From Bradyrhizobium sp. sBnM-33 (GTDB taxonomy: Bacteria; Pseudomonadota; Alphaproteobacteria; Rhizobiales; Xanthobacteraceae), in NCBI RefSeq assembly GCF_032917945.1, contig NZ_CP136624.1, forward strand, positions 4,712,001 through 4,776,000: a stretch of DNA of 64,000 bases, given 5' to 3'. Within the stretch, counting starts at the first letter, position 1. Every line of letters begins with the position of its first letter. The notes under the pieces are model-generated. The model saw nothing but the letters and a program-made list of their open reading frames with translations. It was not told where the DNA came from and did no database searches. A program made the position numbers and the translations under genes. This document shows positions 1 to 8,420 of this stretch, piece by piece.

Positions 1-624
1 GGTCGGCATGAACAATAGTTCGGAGGCCCAACTCAACCTGATGACTCCATCCGGGCCTTTGTGAAACACGGTGAGGATGGGCATCTGCTGCCCCTCTTCA
101 TCCTCACCATGATAGTCCCGTTTGAAGCTGTTGTTGGCGGCTGAAAGCAGTTTCAAATTGCGCCAGCCGCGATGCGCGGCGAAGGCCGCGATCCGCTCGA
201 TCGGCGCTTTGGCGACGGCCGCGATGTTCGCTCCCAATCCCTCGACGTGGGCTATCGCTCCCTCCCAGTTGTCGAGCAAAGCGGTGCAGGATGGGCACGG
301 CCCTTCCTCCAGCGGCAGCTGCGCTACCGGACCAACGCTTGGCCCCGGCCGCTTATCGCCGCGGTGCCGAGGGAACATGTAATGGTAGATGAGCAGCGTA
401 TCAGTGCCCGGCCGGAACAGTTCCGAGAGGCGCACCTTCGCTGGCGCCCCTTTGGCATCAATATGATCGAACTCGTAGTCCTCGGGAGCGGGCCCTCCCG
501 GCGGCAGTGCCCGGATCTCCGCGGCCACGGCCTCCATTTCGCGCCTGAGCGCTACCTCGCGCTCCAGTAGTTTATTGCGAGCAGCTCGATACTGTGGACT
601 TTCATTGGGAAAGGTCACGCCCAT
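1..624 (-). CDS. DUF899 family thioredoxin-like protein (3' end outside window)
   Basis: Read leftward from ATG at 622-624, the frame stays open for 208 codons to the window edge, so the C-terminus is missing. The protein opens MGVTFPNESPQYRAARNKL, then has a charged helix, an LSELF-type strand with IYHYMFPRH, and EGPCPSCTALLDNWEGA. This is the layout of the DUF899 thioredoxin-like family, with the CPSC pair at the redox-motif position. GGAG lies 6 nt before the ATG. The family is usually annotated as unknown function, so a redox role is only inferred. Confidence 0.8.
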   Translation of the reverse strand, partial: MGVTFPNESPQYRAARNKLLEREVALRREMEAVAAEIRALPPGGPAPEDYEFDHIDAKGAPAKVRLSELFRPGTDTLLIYHYMFPRHRGDKRPGPSVGPVAQLPLEEGPCPSCTALLDNWEGAIAHVEGLGANIAAVAKAPIERIAAFAAHRGWRNLKLLSAANNSFKRDYHGEDEEGQQMPILTVFHKGPDGVIRLSWASELLFMPT

Positions 625-956
625 GGATAACTCCATCACCGCGCGTTAGTTGGATTTGTAGCACGTTTCCAGATTTTCAAGTCTTGCAGGCATCAGGCGG
701 CACGACCACCAATGTCGGCTTTAGGTCCAAAAACGGAAGTTGCTGCCTTGCGGCGGGATGTCTGCCTTACCCCGATGAGCGGACAAAGTCAGGTTGTTTC
801 GGCATGTCCGAAAAGTGCATTCGATCACCTCGTCGATCTGCGCAAGCGGAGATGCCGGCACAGTGAGACTGAGCGCTTTGGCAGCTTTGAGATTGAGGAC
901 CAACGCGACTTCGCAGGCTGCTGGACCGGACAGTCATCCGGCCGTCCCCCTTGCTT
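625..956. other. Intergenic stretch with a repeat-like motif
   Basis: No credible gene is seen here. From 711 a motif beginning AATGTCGGCT, followed by an A-rich stretch and CGGAAGTTG, resembles the core of the dispersed repeats at 55306 and 58397. A second AATGTCGGCT lies at 3085-3094, on the far side of the insertion sequence. Open frames across this stretch have no family resemblance and no ribosome binding site. Confidence 0.4.
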
Positions 957-1409
957 TCACTGCATGAAGCCTTCGGCGCGGACCTTCCCGGTCGCCAGGC
1001 TCGCGGTCCCCACACCCCAGATCTGTCGCTCATTGACCCAGGCATAGTTTTTGGACGCGGTGGAGAGGCGGACGTTTGCGAAGATGTCGAGCACCGGCTC
1101 GCCGGGTCGCGGCGCCGCCTGGCCGTCACCAGACAACGCGATCCGGTGGCCGTCCTCAGTCTCGATGATGACGTGCAGGTCCAGCTCGATGCGACCATCG
1201 GCGCGTACCCGCAGATAGTCGACACCGTGCGTGTCCCGCGAGGGGGCCCTCGTACCGCCCATCGACCGCAAGGTCAAATCGAGCTCCGTGTAGTGGAATC
1301 GCTTCCTGGCCGGCAAGGATGGCGTCCATGCTCACGCCGTAGTCGGTGACTCCAGTGATAGTTCCATGTCGTAAATCTTCTCGCCCCTCATTGCTGCATT
1401 TTGAGTCAT
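957..1409 (-). pseudogene. DUF3237 family protein, two frameshifts
   Basis: Three reading frames together make one DUF3237 protein. The start at 1407-1409 gives MTQNAAMRGEKIYDM with AGGAG upstream. A one-base shift near 1367 moves into GTITGVTDYGVSMDAILAGQ. A second shift near 1240, in a G/C-rich run, moves into HGVDYLRVRADGRIELDLH and continues through YAWVNERQIWGVGT to a TGA at 957-959. Each segment matches its expected place in the family. Either the gene is dead or the sequence has two indel errors. It lies directly beside the insertion sequence, which fits decay. Function of the family is unknown. Confidence 0.75.
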
Positions 1410-1571
1410 TGCATTTCTCCTGGTTACTCCTGCCGGATTGCCGACATCCAGTCGAACGGGTGACCACCAAGACGACATGTTCGGGATAAATTATTTTCGC
1501 TGGATATGCGGGGCGAAAAGGGGGTGACGGTCTAGCGCTGAGCGAGCGCGGAGAAAATGTCTCATGTGGGT

Positions 1572-3063
1572 CGATTGTGTTGAAAAAGTCTTCGGTTGCG
1601 CTGGTTGATGTTCGCTGATTCAGTCGTTGCGAGAGGACTGAATCATGATGGGACATCAGCGAGTTGAGCAGGTCGCGTTGTTCTATGAGTTTTCGCTCGA
1701 GCGGCACGTTCCGGCCGATCATTTGTTGCGATCGATCGACAGGTTCGTGGACCTCGATGGGTTAAGGCGAGAGCTATCCCCCTTCTACAGCACGATCGGG
1801 CGGCCCTCGATCGCGCCCGAGCTGATGATCCGGATGCTGTTGGTCGGTTACTGCTTCGGCATCCGCTCGGAGCGGCGCCTGTGCGAAGAGGTTCACCTCA
1901 ACCTGGCATACCGCTGGTTCTGCCGCCTTGGGCTCGATGGTGACGTGCCCGATCATTCGACCTTCTCAAAGAACCGACATGGCCGCTTCCGCGATAGTGA
2001 TCTGCTGCGACGGCTGTTCGAAGACGTCTTGCGCCGCTGCATCGACGAGGGTCTGGTTGGCGGAGAAGGCTTTGCGGTCGATGCTAGCCTGATCAAGGCC
2101 GATGCTAACCGGCAGAACGGCGTCGAGGGCGAAAAGGGGTTGCCGCCAAAAGCCGCAAGCCGTGCCGTCGACGAGTATCTAGCTGTCCTGGACGATGCGG
2201 CGTTTGGGGCCGCGACCGAGATCGTCCCCAAGTTCATCTCACCGGCTGATCCTGCCGCGCGCTGGACCGGTGCCCATGGCGGACAGGCTTTCTTTGCCTA
2301 CTCCACGAACTATCTGATCGATGTGGAAAATGCGATCATTGTCGACGTTGAGCCGACCACAGCGATCCGGCAGGCAGAAGTTCTCGCTGCCAAGCGCATG
2401 ATCGAGCGGACCGCAAAGAACTTCGGTCTTCACCCGTCCAGGCTTCTCGGTGACAGCGCCTATGGTTCAGCCGACATGCTGGGCTGGCTGGTCGATGAGC
2501 ACGGCATCGAGCCGCATGTGACCGTGTTCGACAAATCAGCGCGCAAGGATGGGACCTTCACACGGGAGGACTTCAACTACGATCCAGTCAGCGACGTCTA
2601 TATCTGTCCTGGCGGCAAGACGCTGACCACAACAGGGACGCGTGTGAATGATGGCGAGACGTTGCTTTATCGAGCGAGCAAGGCTGACTGTGACGCCTGC
2701 GCCTTGAGGCCACACTGCTGCCCGAACACGCCTGCTCGAAAGGTGCCTCGCTCGATCCATGAGAGAGCCCGCGACATGGCGCGGGCGATTGCTAAATCCT
2801 GGGAAGGTCGAGCATCGCGACGGCTACGTAAGAAGGTCGAAATGTTGTTCGCTCACCTCAAGCGCATTCTCAAGCTCGACCGACTGCGATTACGTGGACC
2901 AAACGGGGCTCGCGACGAGTTCCTCCTTGCAGCAACCGCCCAGAACCTCCGGAAACTAGCCAAGCTGGTCCCAATGCCGCAGCCAAATCCGGCCTGAGAA
3001 GCGGTCGGCTGTGCCGCATTTGCGGCTCGCCTCGCTCGCGGGCCGACTTCTTCAACGGAATCG
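1572..3063. mobile_element. IS1182-type insertion sequence
   Basis: The element carries one transposase gene and has imperfect terminal inverted repeats. The left end reads CGATTGTGTTGAAAAAGTC from 1572. The right end, read on the other strand from 3063, gives CGATTCCGTTGAAGAAGTC. The outer limits are approximate and no target duplication was established. An AATGTCGGCT motif occurs on both sides (711 and 3085). Confidence 0.75.
1645..2997 (+). CDS. IS1182 family transposase
   Basis: This 450-residue transposase is full length and catalyses cut-and-paste movement of the surrounding element. The N-terminal DUF772-type region contains LMIRMLLVGYCFGIRSERRL and the DHSTFSKNR motif. The DDE catalytic part follows, with FAVDASLIKADA (first Asp), LGDSAYGS (second Asp) and a C-terminal KKVEMLFAHLKRILKL segment carrying the Glu. 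A cysteine cluster (CDACALRPHCCP), typical of this family, lies near residue 350. There are tandem ATGs at 1645 and 1648. No frameshift is seen, so the copy may be active. Confidence 0.9.
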   Translation: MMGHQRVEQVALFYEFSLERHVPADHLLRSIDRFVDLDGLRRELSPFYSTIGRPSIAPELMIRMLLVGYCFGIRSERRLCEEVHLNLAYRWFCRLGLDGDVPDHSTFSKNRHGRFRDSDLLRRLFEDVLRRCIDEGLVGGEGFAVDASLIKADANRQNGVEGEKGLPPKAASRAVDEYLAVLDDAAFGAATEIVPKFISPADPAARWTGAHGGQAFFAYSTNYLIDVENAIIVDVEPTTAIRQAEVLAAKRMIERTAKNFGLHPSRLLGDSAYGSADMLGWLVDEHGIEPHVTVFDKSARKDGTFTREDFNYDPVSDVYICPGGKTLTTTGTRVNDGETLLYRASKADCDACALRPHCCPNTPARKVPRSIHERARDMARAIAKSWEGRASRRLRKKVEMLFAHLKRILKLDRLRLRGPNGARDEFLLAATAQNLRKLAKLVPMPQPNPA

Positions 3064-3227
3064 GTCAAAAACGGACTTCTTGGGAATGTCGGCTATTGGC
3101 GGCGCAAAGCGGTCTCGTGCCATGAGCTAGGAACTGATGGGTTAATTCGCCAAGATCGGCAAAGGTTTGGACCTCCCGGAGGAAACATTGGAGCTCTGGC
3201 GCCGTTCTCATTGCCAGGAGGCCCACC

Positions 3228-3506
3228 ATGAGCAAGTTCCATGAGAAGGCCGAGGCTCAGACCAAACAGATCATCGGGCAAATGCTCGGCGACGAGCTGC
3301 TGGTCCGGGAAGGCAAGGAGCAACATCGGCAAGCGACAGAACCCGAACCGACGGATCCCGGCTCGTCCAACGGCAGCGACGACCAGGGCATCGTCCGTGA
3401 TCAACGGGGACAGGAGCAACCCAAGGACAAGGAGCGCGCCCAGCGCGTGAGCCGGGTGGACCGCGGCGGCGATCCGCCTGGAAAGAAGCTCTCAGGCAAT
3501 CGCTAA
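3228..3506 (+). CDS. Small CsbD-like stress protein
   Basis: This 92-residue hydrophilic protein has GGAGG 7 nt before its ATG. The first 35 residues (KAEAQTKQIIGQMLGDELL, then a Glu-Gly-Lys) resemble the CsbD/UPF0337 repeat found in general-stress proteins. The remainder is a low-complexity charged tail rich in Pro, Asp, Gln and Arg. No membrane segment or signal peptide is present. A strong terminator follows at 3530. CsbD assignment is by pattern only. Confidence 0.6.
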   Translation: MSKFHEKAEAQTKQIIGQMLGDELLVREGKEQHRQATEPEPTDPGSSNGSDDQGIVRDQRGQEQPKDKERAQRVSRVDRGGDPPGKKLSGNR

Positions 3507-3529
3507 ACAAAGCAGTCGCTAAACAAGAA

Positions 3530-3560
3530 GAGAAGAGGCGGTGTTGGACCGCCTCTTCTT
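3530..3560. terminator. Bidirectional rho-independent terminator
   Basis: A perfect 10-bp stem (AAGAGGCGGT / ACCGCCTCTT) with a GTTGG loop is extended by outer A/T pairs. It lies between convergent genes ending at 3506 (+) and 3577 (-) and can serve both. Just upstream a short direct repeat, CGCTAAACAA, occurs twice. Confidence 0.85.
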
Positions 3561-3576
3561 CAATGCCCGTGGTTAG

Positions 3577-3918
3577 CTACTGACAGATATGGCGCCGGCC
3601 GTCCCCACCGATGAACGTCGTTCCGGGTTGACAGACGAAGCCGTTATTGTAGTAGCGCGGCCCGTAGCCGTAATTGTAGGCGTAGACGTCATGTCGGAAC
3701 GGCGCCGTCGCAATCGCGCCGGCCGTGCCGATCGCGCCGCCAACCACGCCGGCGGCTATCTCACCCGGCCAGAATCCGCTGTGACGATGATAAACGCGGT
3801 CCTGGGTTTGCGGTGGTTTACGGATGGCATCCGACCGTCCGTGAGGATCCTGCGCCAGTGCCGGCGCTGCGACCGCAGTCGAAAGAACCGCCGCTGCGGT
3901 TACGAGCTTCAAGTTCAT
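3577..3918 (-). CDS. Small exported glycine/tyrosine-rich protein
   Basis: The start is taken at 3916-3918 because GGAGG lies 6 nt upstream; an earlier in-frame start at 3936 lacks one. The 113-residue product begins MNLKLVTAAAVLSTAVAAPA with an ALAQD signal-peptidase site, so it is predicted periplasmic. The mature part has a Gly/Ala-rich hydrophobic stretch (GEIAAGVVGGAIGTAGA) and a Tyr-rich YAYNYGYGPRYY segment. It ends with two cysteines that could pair. Such small secreted proteins are common in Bradyrhizobium; the function is unknown. Confidence 0.75.
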   Translation of the reverse strand: MNLKLVTAAAVLSTAVAAPALAQDPHGRSDAIRKPPQTQDRVYHRHSGFWPGEIAAGVVGGAIGTAGAIATAPFRHDVYAYNYGYGPRYYNNGFVCQPGTTFIGGDGRRHICQ

Positions 3919-4502
3919 GAGTTGCCTCCGTTGCACTAACAGGGGGCCAACCGGGGGCGCCTGCGACCGTTCCGATATCGTGATCGGTTCGCTTCAAACG
4001 GATGTGAGGTTTCAGCTCCAGCTTCTGTTCCGCCAAGGCGCTCATCAGCAAAATGCGCGATGGTTTCACAGCGGGTAGTTGGGCATTTTCGCGCACTGAA
4101 ATCCATCAATGCTCGCGGTCATGAGCTGCGCGATGGCATGCGCGATCCAGCAGCAGGCACTTTGCGATCTGCAACCAAGGACGTGGATGCGCAGTGCAAG
4201 GGCCGGGCATGACGAGAGCGCGACTCCGGAGAGAAAAATCGGAACGGTATCACCTTATCCGTCGTTTTTCCCCCGGCGACGACAATTCTCGATGGCCCCG
4301 GCGCCGATTGCGTCGGGGCTTTTTTCCACCCTGCAGCTAATCGAGACTAGCTCCTTGCGGTTCAGTATGGAGCAGCTTTGCAATGTCGGGTGGCGGACAG
4401 ACGCGGTTCCCGAGAAAAGGATAGCGTTTCATATCAACGGTAACCCTCCGGCAGCCGCGTGACTGAGAGACACAAAGTGCTCCCGCCAATCCGGGAGCTC
4501 CC
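3919..4502. other. Intergenic region, possible small RNA
   Basis: About 580 bases separate two divergent genes and no convincing protein is encoded. Frames at 4109-4462 (+) and 3818-4096 (-) lack family features. A terminator at 4295-4325 with no gene upstream on the plus strand suggests a short non-coding transcript ending there. Confidence 0.4.
4295..4325 (+). terminator. Orphan rho-independent terminator
   Basis: GCCCCG and CGGGGC pair around a 13-nt loop and are followed directly by six T residues. No plus-strand coding sequence ends near it, so it may end an unannotated small RNA starting within the preceding 300 bases. Confidence 0.6.
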
Positions 4503-5240
4503 ATGCGATCATTTTCGAGCAATCTGCTGCTGTCGTCTTTCGCCCCGCCGGATGTCGAGGCACTGCGGCCTCACCTCAGGCCTGTCGTGCTGGAGCACAC
4601 CAAGATCCTGCATGAGGCCGGGGAGGCGATCAGCGGGGTTTACTTTCCATCTGACGCGGTGATTTCGCTCGTGGTGCTGCTTGAGGGCGGAGAAACCGTC
4701 GAAGCCGCTATGGTCGGCCGCGATGGTGTCATCGGCGCTTCGGCGGCTTTGGACGGCAAGCTGGCCCTGAATCGCGCGATCGTTCAAATCGGCGGACATG
4801 GGGTGGTGTGTGAGCCCGACGCATTCAAGCGCGTGGCGCTCGAACGTCCTGCCATGCTTTCGATGATTATCAGTCACGAGCAGACGGTTTATGGCCAGGC
4901 GCAGCAATCCGCCGCCTGCAACATTCTCCACGATTCGACGGCGCGATTGTGCCGCTGGCTACTGCGCGCGCGCGACCTGTCGGGAAGCGATACGCTTCCT
5001 TTTACGCAGGAGTTTCTCGCGGAGATGCTGGGTGTTCGGCGAACCACCGTTTCGCCGGTGGCGCATACGCTGCAAACGGCGGGAATGATCCGATACCGGC
5101 GGGGTAAAATCGAGATCACCGACGTCGAAGCGCTGCGGGAAAGCGCCTGCGAATGCTACGAGACGGTTCGTAGCAATTACGATCGGTTGCTGGGGCGCAG
5201 CCTTAATAGCGGCCCTGATCACGAGTCTCCGAAGCATTGA
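4503..5240 (+). CDS. Crp/Fnr family transcriptional regulator
   Basis: This 245-residue regulator has a cyclic-nucleotide-binding-like beta-roll at about residues 20-115 (GEAISGVYFPSDAVISLVVL, then a VGRDGVIG turn). A C-terminal winged helix at about 165-225 has FTQEFLAEMLGVRRTTVS as recognition helix. The FNR iron-sulfur cysteines are absent at the N-terminus, so oxygen sensing by a cluster is unlikely. The Arg and Glu of a true cAMP pocket are not evident. GGGAG lies upstream of the ATG. Targets are unknown. Confidence 0.85.
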   Translation: MRSFSSNLLLSSFAPPDVEALRPHLRPVVLEHTKILHEAGEAISGVYFPSDAVISLVVLLEGGETVEAAMVGRDGVIGASAALDGKLALNRAIVQIGGHGVVCEPDAFKRVALERPAMLSMIISHEQTVYGQAQQSAACNILHDSTARLCRWLLRARDLSGSDTLPFTQEFLAEMLGVRRTTVSPVAHTLQTAGMIRYRRGKIEITDVEALRESACECYETVRSNYDRLLGRSLNSGPDHESPKH

Positions 5241-5282
5241 AATTACATCCGTTTGCCAGATCGTTCGTTGCCAATCCACAAT

Positions 5283-5507
5283 CTAGTCAGGCGATCGCGA
5301 CGCGCTTCTGGTCAAAGCCTCGCCGTCTGGCTTGATCGGATCAGCGCCAAACGTTTTCATCTCAGAATGATGGCATGTTCTGCATTCGAACGTGCGATGC
5401 TCCAGCCCGTCCGAACCAATCGAGATAGCAACCGCGATCATTCTCGTTGCGCAGTTTGGACAGCGCGGAGACGGAAGAGGAAGCAACTCCGGATCAGGTC
5501 TGGGCAT
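5283..5507 (-). CDS. Small zinc-ribbon protein
   Basis: The preferred start is 5505-5507 (MPRPDPELLPLPSPRCPNCA), giving 74 residues. The frame stays open further upstream but without recognisable sequence. Two CxxC pairs (CPNC and CRTCH) separated by about 25 residues form a probable zinc ribbon. The rest is charged with no membrane segment. The role is unknown. The 370 bases upstream, to 5879, contain no other convincing gene. Confidence 0.65.
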   Translation of the reverse strand: MPRPDPELLPLPSPRCPNCATRMIAVAISIGSDGLEHRTFECRTCHHSEMKTFGADPIKPDGEALTRSASRSPD

Positions 5508-5879
5508 GGAAAAAATTTGCACTTGAGCCAATCTCAGGTCTGTCCAGTTGCTGACATAGTCGGCTCGATATCTTACGAGAGGCTTCAGTCGCCTGGGCGC
5601 ATCTGCTCGATTTTGGACTTCAGCGAAGTCTTTGGAAGTTTCTCGCATCTGTTTCGTCCGAGTCCGTTTCAATGCGAGCAGAGGTCATGGAGAGATGCGC
5701 GCCCGATTGCGGCAAACGATATGCCTACGACCGCGTAGTCTCCGTCTAGTGTACTTTCGGGGAACAGCGAGTTCCCGCGCCGGCCCGCCTTCGGCCAAAA
5801 GGCGCCGGATTCGGCTTGTCGGGAACGATGCCCTGTAGTGCCGATTGACCGGGGACAGCTCACTCTCAGGGAGCACCCG

Positions 5880-6440
5880 ATGGATCTCGACGGAAAGAAA
5901 ATTGCTATTCTGGCAACGCACGGCTTTGAACAGTCGGAACTCGAAGTGCCGCGCGATCGGCTGAAAAAGGCCGGGGCTGTCGTTGACGTGGTCTCGCCGG
6001 CCTCAGGCGAAATCAGGGGATGGGACAAGAAGGATTGGGGACGGCCGGTCACGGTCGACAAGACGCTCGATCAGGCATCACCTGCGGACTATGACGCCGT
6101 TGTGCTGCCTGGCGGGCAGATCAATCCCGACCTGCTTCGGGTGGAACAGAAAGCGCTCAAGTTCATCAGGGACATTTTCGACGCCGGCAAAATCGTCGCA
6201 GCCGTGTGCCATGCGCCGTGGCTTCTGATCGAAACCGGCATCGCCAGGGGCCGGAAGATGACGTCCTACAAGTCGATCAAGACCGACGTCGCCAACGCCG
6301 GTGCCAAATGGGAGGACTCGGAGGTCGTTGTCGACCAGGGCGTGATTACGTCCCGCAACCCCGGCGATCTCGAAGCGTTCACTGCGAAGATCATCGAGGA
6401 GGTGAGGGAAGGTCGCCACATCAGGCGCAGCGCAGCCTGA
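5880..6440 (+). CDS. DJ-1/PfpI family protein (class I glutamine amidotransferase-like)
   Basis: The start at 5880 (MDLDGKKIAILATHGFEQSE) has a GGGAG site upstream; a longer in-frame start at 5838 is less likely. The 186-residue protein spans the whole DJ-1/PfpI fold. The nucleophile elbow AAVCHAPWLL supplies Cys and His, and the acidic partner lies in FEQSE near the N-terminus. Members include intracellular proteases, chaperones and deglycases, so the reaction cannot be fixed from sequence. It lies in a run of stress-type genes on the same strand. Confidence 0.9.
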   Translation: MDLDGKKIAILATHGFEQSELEVPRDRLKKAGAVVDVVSPASGEIRGWDKKDWGRPVTVDKTLDQASPADYDAVVLPGGQINPDLLRVEQKALKFIRDIFDAGKIVAAVCHAPWLLIETGIARGRKMTSYKSIKTDVANAGAKWEDSEVVVDQGVITSRNPGDLEAFTAKIIEEVREGRHIRRSAA

Positions 6441-6459
6441 CCGCCATTGCGAGGTCGCC

Positions 6460-6912
6460 ATGAAGAGCAAACGTATCGGCGCCGACGACGAGGCGCAGGT
6501 TCATGTCGTCATTCTGGACACGGGCGAGGAGGCGTTTGCCGCGCTCACCCGGTTCGCAGCTGAATCCGGGATTTTCGCGGCCTCGCTGACCGCGATCGGC
6601 GCCTTCGAACGGGCGACGGTCGGCTGGTTCGACGTCGCCGCGAAGAGCTACCGGAAGATCGAGGTCGATGAGCAGTGTGAAGTCCTCAGCGCGATCGGCG
6701 ACGTGGCCGCCGGCGATGACGGCAAGCCCAGCCTGCACGTTCACGTCGTACTCGGCCTTGCCGATGGCTCGACGCGCGGCGGTCACCTGCTGGCAGCAAC
6801 CGTCAGGCCGACGCTCGAAGTGATCTTGACCGAAGCGCCGGCAGCGCTTCGACGCAAGAAGAGGCCCGACCTCGGAATTGCCCTGATCGACCTTGCCGCC
6901 GGGAGCGGGTAG
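6460..6912 (+). CDS. PPC/DUF296 domain protein (PD1-like)
   Basis: This 150-residue protein is one PPC (DUF296) domain. It has the strand-turn pattern AASLTAIGAFERATVGWFD, then LSAIGDVAAGDDGKPSLHVH with a histidine pair typical of metal-binding prokaryotic members, then GGHLLAATVRPTLEVILTE. It starts 19 bases after the DJ-1-like gene and probably shares its transcript. Bacterial single-domain PPC proteins form trimers; their role is not established. Confidence 0.85.
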   Translation: MKSKRIGADDEAQVHVVILDTGEEAFAALTRFAAESGIFAASLTAIGAFERATVGWFDVAAKSYRKIEVDEQCEVLSAIGDVAAGDDGKPSLHVHVVLGLADGSTRGGHLLAATVRPTLEVILTEAPAALRRKKRPDLGIALIDLAAGSG

Positions 6913-6986
6913 CGCCTCCGAGGAACGCCCTTAGGAACCAATTCATTCGGTCCCATGTTGTCAGCGCACCATCAATGGAGGAAGCC

Positions 6987-7478
6987 ATGCCTGACAAGGA
7001 CCTGAATGAATTATTCCTGGATACTCTCAAGGACATCTACTACGCCGAGAAGCAGATCCTGAAGGCGCTGCCGAAAATGGCCAAGGCCGCCAACTCAGAC
7101 AAGCTGCGGGCCGCCTTCGAAAAGCACCACGAAGAGACCGAAGCGCAGGTCGAACGGCTGGAAGAGATATTCGAGCTTCTCGGCAAGGCCGCGCGTGGCA
7201 AGAAGTGCGAGGCGATCGAGGGGATCATCGACGAAGGCAAGGACATCATGGAGCAGTATGCCGACACGCCCGCGCTCGATGCCGGCCTGTTGGCCGCCGC
7301 CCAGGCGGTCGAGCATTACGAGATTTCACGCTACGGCACCCTGAAAGCCTGGGCCGCCAAGCTCAACAATCCGCAAGCTGTGAAGCTGATCGACCAGACG
7401 CTCGCCGAAGAGAAAAAGACCGACGAAACCTTGACCAAGATCGCGGAGACCGCAGTCAATTATGAGGCCGCGGCCTAG
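6987..7478 (+). CDS. DUF892 (YciE/YciF-like) ferritin-like stress protein
   Basis: The start at 6987 follows GGAGG by 5 nt. The 163-residue product is almost all helical, with LFLDTLKDIYYAEKQILKAL, then KHHEETEAQVERLEEIF, and later AAQAVEHYEISRYGTLKAWA. The Glu and His residues of these helices occupy the di-iron positions of the ferritin-like YciF fold. In enterobacteria these proteins are stress induced. The plus-strand DJ-1-like, PPC and DUF892 genes suggest a stress cluster. Confidence 0.9.
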   Translation: MPDKDLNELFLDTLKDIYYAEKQILKALPKMAKAANSDKLRAAFEKHHEETEAQVERLEEIFELLGKAARGKKCEAIEGIIDEGKDIMEQYADTPALDAGLLAAAQAVEHYEISRYGTLKAWAAKLNNPQAVKLIDQTLAEEKKTDETLTKIAETAVNYEAAA

Positions 7479-7519
7479 AGCCACTCATTCTGCTGCGTCA
7501 TAGCTGCTCAAATAAAGAA

Positions 7520-7552
7520 GCCCCGCCAACCCCGGTCATGGGCTTGCGGGGC
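7520..7552 (-). terminator. Hairpin terminator oriented leftward
   Basis: GCCCCGC pairs with GCGGGGC, and a CCC/GGG pair lies inside. The T-rich tail (TTCTTTATT) is on the minus-strand side, so the better termination is of leftward transcription. No minus-strand gene ends here. The 250 bases to its right may encode a small RNA, or the hairpin may simply be the 3' end of the DUF892 message. Confidence 0.55.
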
Positions 7553-7783
7553 TCGCGTTCGGCGCTGCGGGAAGGAACACCCGGAGCGCGCTCGATCGTT
7601 GCTGCATTTGCTTCGCAGGAGCGTCTCATATCTCCCGCCGGAGTTCGAGACCGTAAGGAGACACGGCAGCAAAACGATCCCGAGGTAGTCGTTTCGCAGG
7701 CCGAACAAATTATTTGCGCGCCGGGCGCCAGCGTAAGCAAACGTTTAGCCGCCGCCCGTAAAATGCCGGCATCAACTTCTGCA

Positions 7784-7798
7784 TTAACCTCTGGTTAG
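7784..7798. promoter_or_regulatory. CtrA-like box (TTAA-N7-TTAG)
   Basis: TTAACCTCTGGTTAG matches the full CtrA site TTAA-N7-TTAA at 14 of 15 positions counting the seven spacer bases as free. It ends 2 bases before the ATG at 7801, so either CtrA represses, or translation starts further in (an ATG exists at 7816). Confidence 0.55.
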
Positions 7799-7800
7799 TC

Positions 7801-8328
7801 ATGCGCCTTCTGCCGATGAAAGAGCCGGACAGGTCCTGGCGGTCGATCAAGGGCCTGTGGAAGAAGGACGCCGAAAGCGTCGGCGAAGACTTTTCGACCT
7901 TTTCAACGGGAAGCTATGCGGCCTATGACGGGTTGACCAGGGAAGGCGATCACCCCAGCCTGTACTGCCTGTCCGACGGCGAGCGCATCCATGCGGCCTG
8001 CCAGGTCAGCCGCCTGATGATGAGCAAATTTCCGGATCCCATCCTCCGCGCGCGCTTTATCGTCGTGTCGCCGGCTTACGAACTCGGCATCGCCGATGCC
8101 GGCCAGTACGCTCAAACGATGGTGGCGCTGTTCTCGGGCATCGTATGGCTGTCAAGGGACACGATGTCGGCGAGCCACATCCGGTTTTTCCTGCGCAGTC
8201 CGGGAGACTCGCAGTTCTTCGCGGCGCTGCAGGCTTCGACGCCCGGCTCGCTGTTTTCGAAGTTCACGATCGACGGGGCGCTGATCGAGTGCAGTCTCAA
8301 GGAGGACGAGATGGCGGAATCCGCCTGA
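7801..8328 (+). CDS. Conserved-looking protein of unknown function
   Basis: This 175-residue soluble protein has no signal peptide. It has an N-terminal basic helix (RSWRSIKGLWKKDAE), a central segment PILRARFIVVSPAYELGIAD and a C-terminal LFSKFTIDGALIECSLKED. I do not recognise the family. It stands between the DUF892 gene and the GGDEF-EAL gene, each side carrying a CtrA-like box, so a link to motility or cell-cycle signalling is possible but inferred. Alternative start at 7816. Confidence 0.65.
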   Translation: MRLLPMKEPDRSWRSIKGLWKKDAESVGEDFSTFSTGSYAAYDGLTREGDHPSLYCLSDGERIHAACQVSRLMMSKFPDPILRARFIVVSPAYELGIADAGQYAQTMVALFSGIVWLSRDTMSASHIRFFLRSPGDSQFFAALQASTPGSLFSKFTIDGALIECSLKEDEMAESA

Positions 8329-8341
8329 TTCCGCGGCCGCT

Positions 8342-8356
8342 TTAACCTCCCGATAA
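8342..8356. promoter_or_regulatory. CtrA-like box (TTAA-N7-ATAA)
   Basis: TTAACCTCCCGATAA lies 65 bases before the GGDEF-EAL start, the spacing expected for a CtrA-activated promoter. One of the eight conserved positions deviates. Confidence 0.5.
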
Positions 8357-8420
8357 CTCATTTTGCTAACGCCCCCTTGGCTTGTGGTCCCTACAACACG
8401 CGCCTGTGGGGGCAGCGAGA

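Noticed and set aside
712..1047. Plus-strand 111-codon frame
   Set aside because: It overlaps the DUF3237 pseudogene and the repeat-like motif, with no similarity.
7498..7740. Minus-strand 80-codon frame
   Set aside because: It reads through the terminator hairpin at 7520 and has no family features.
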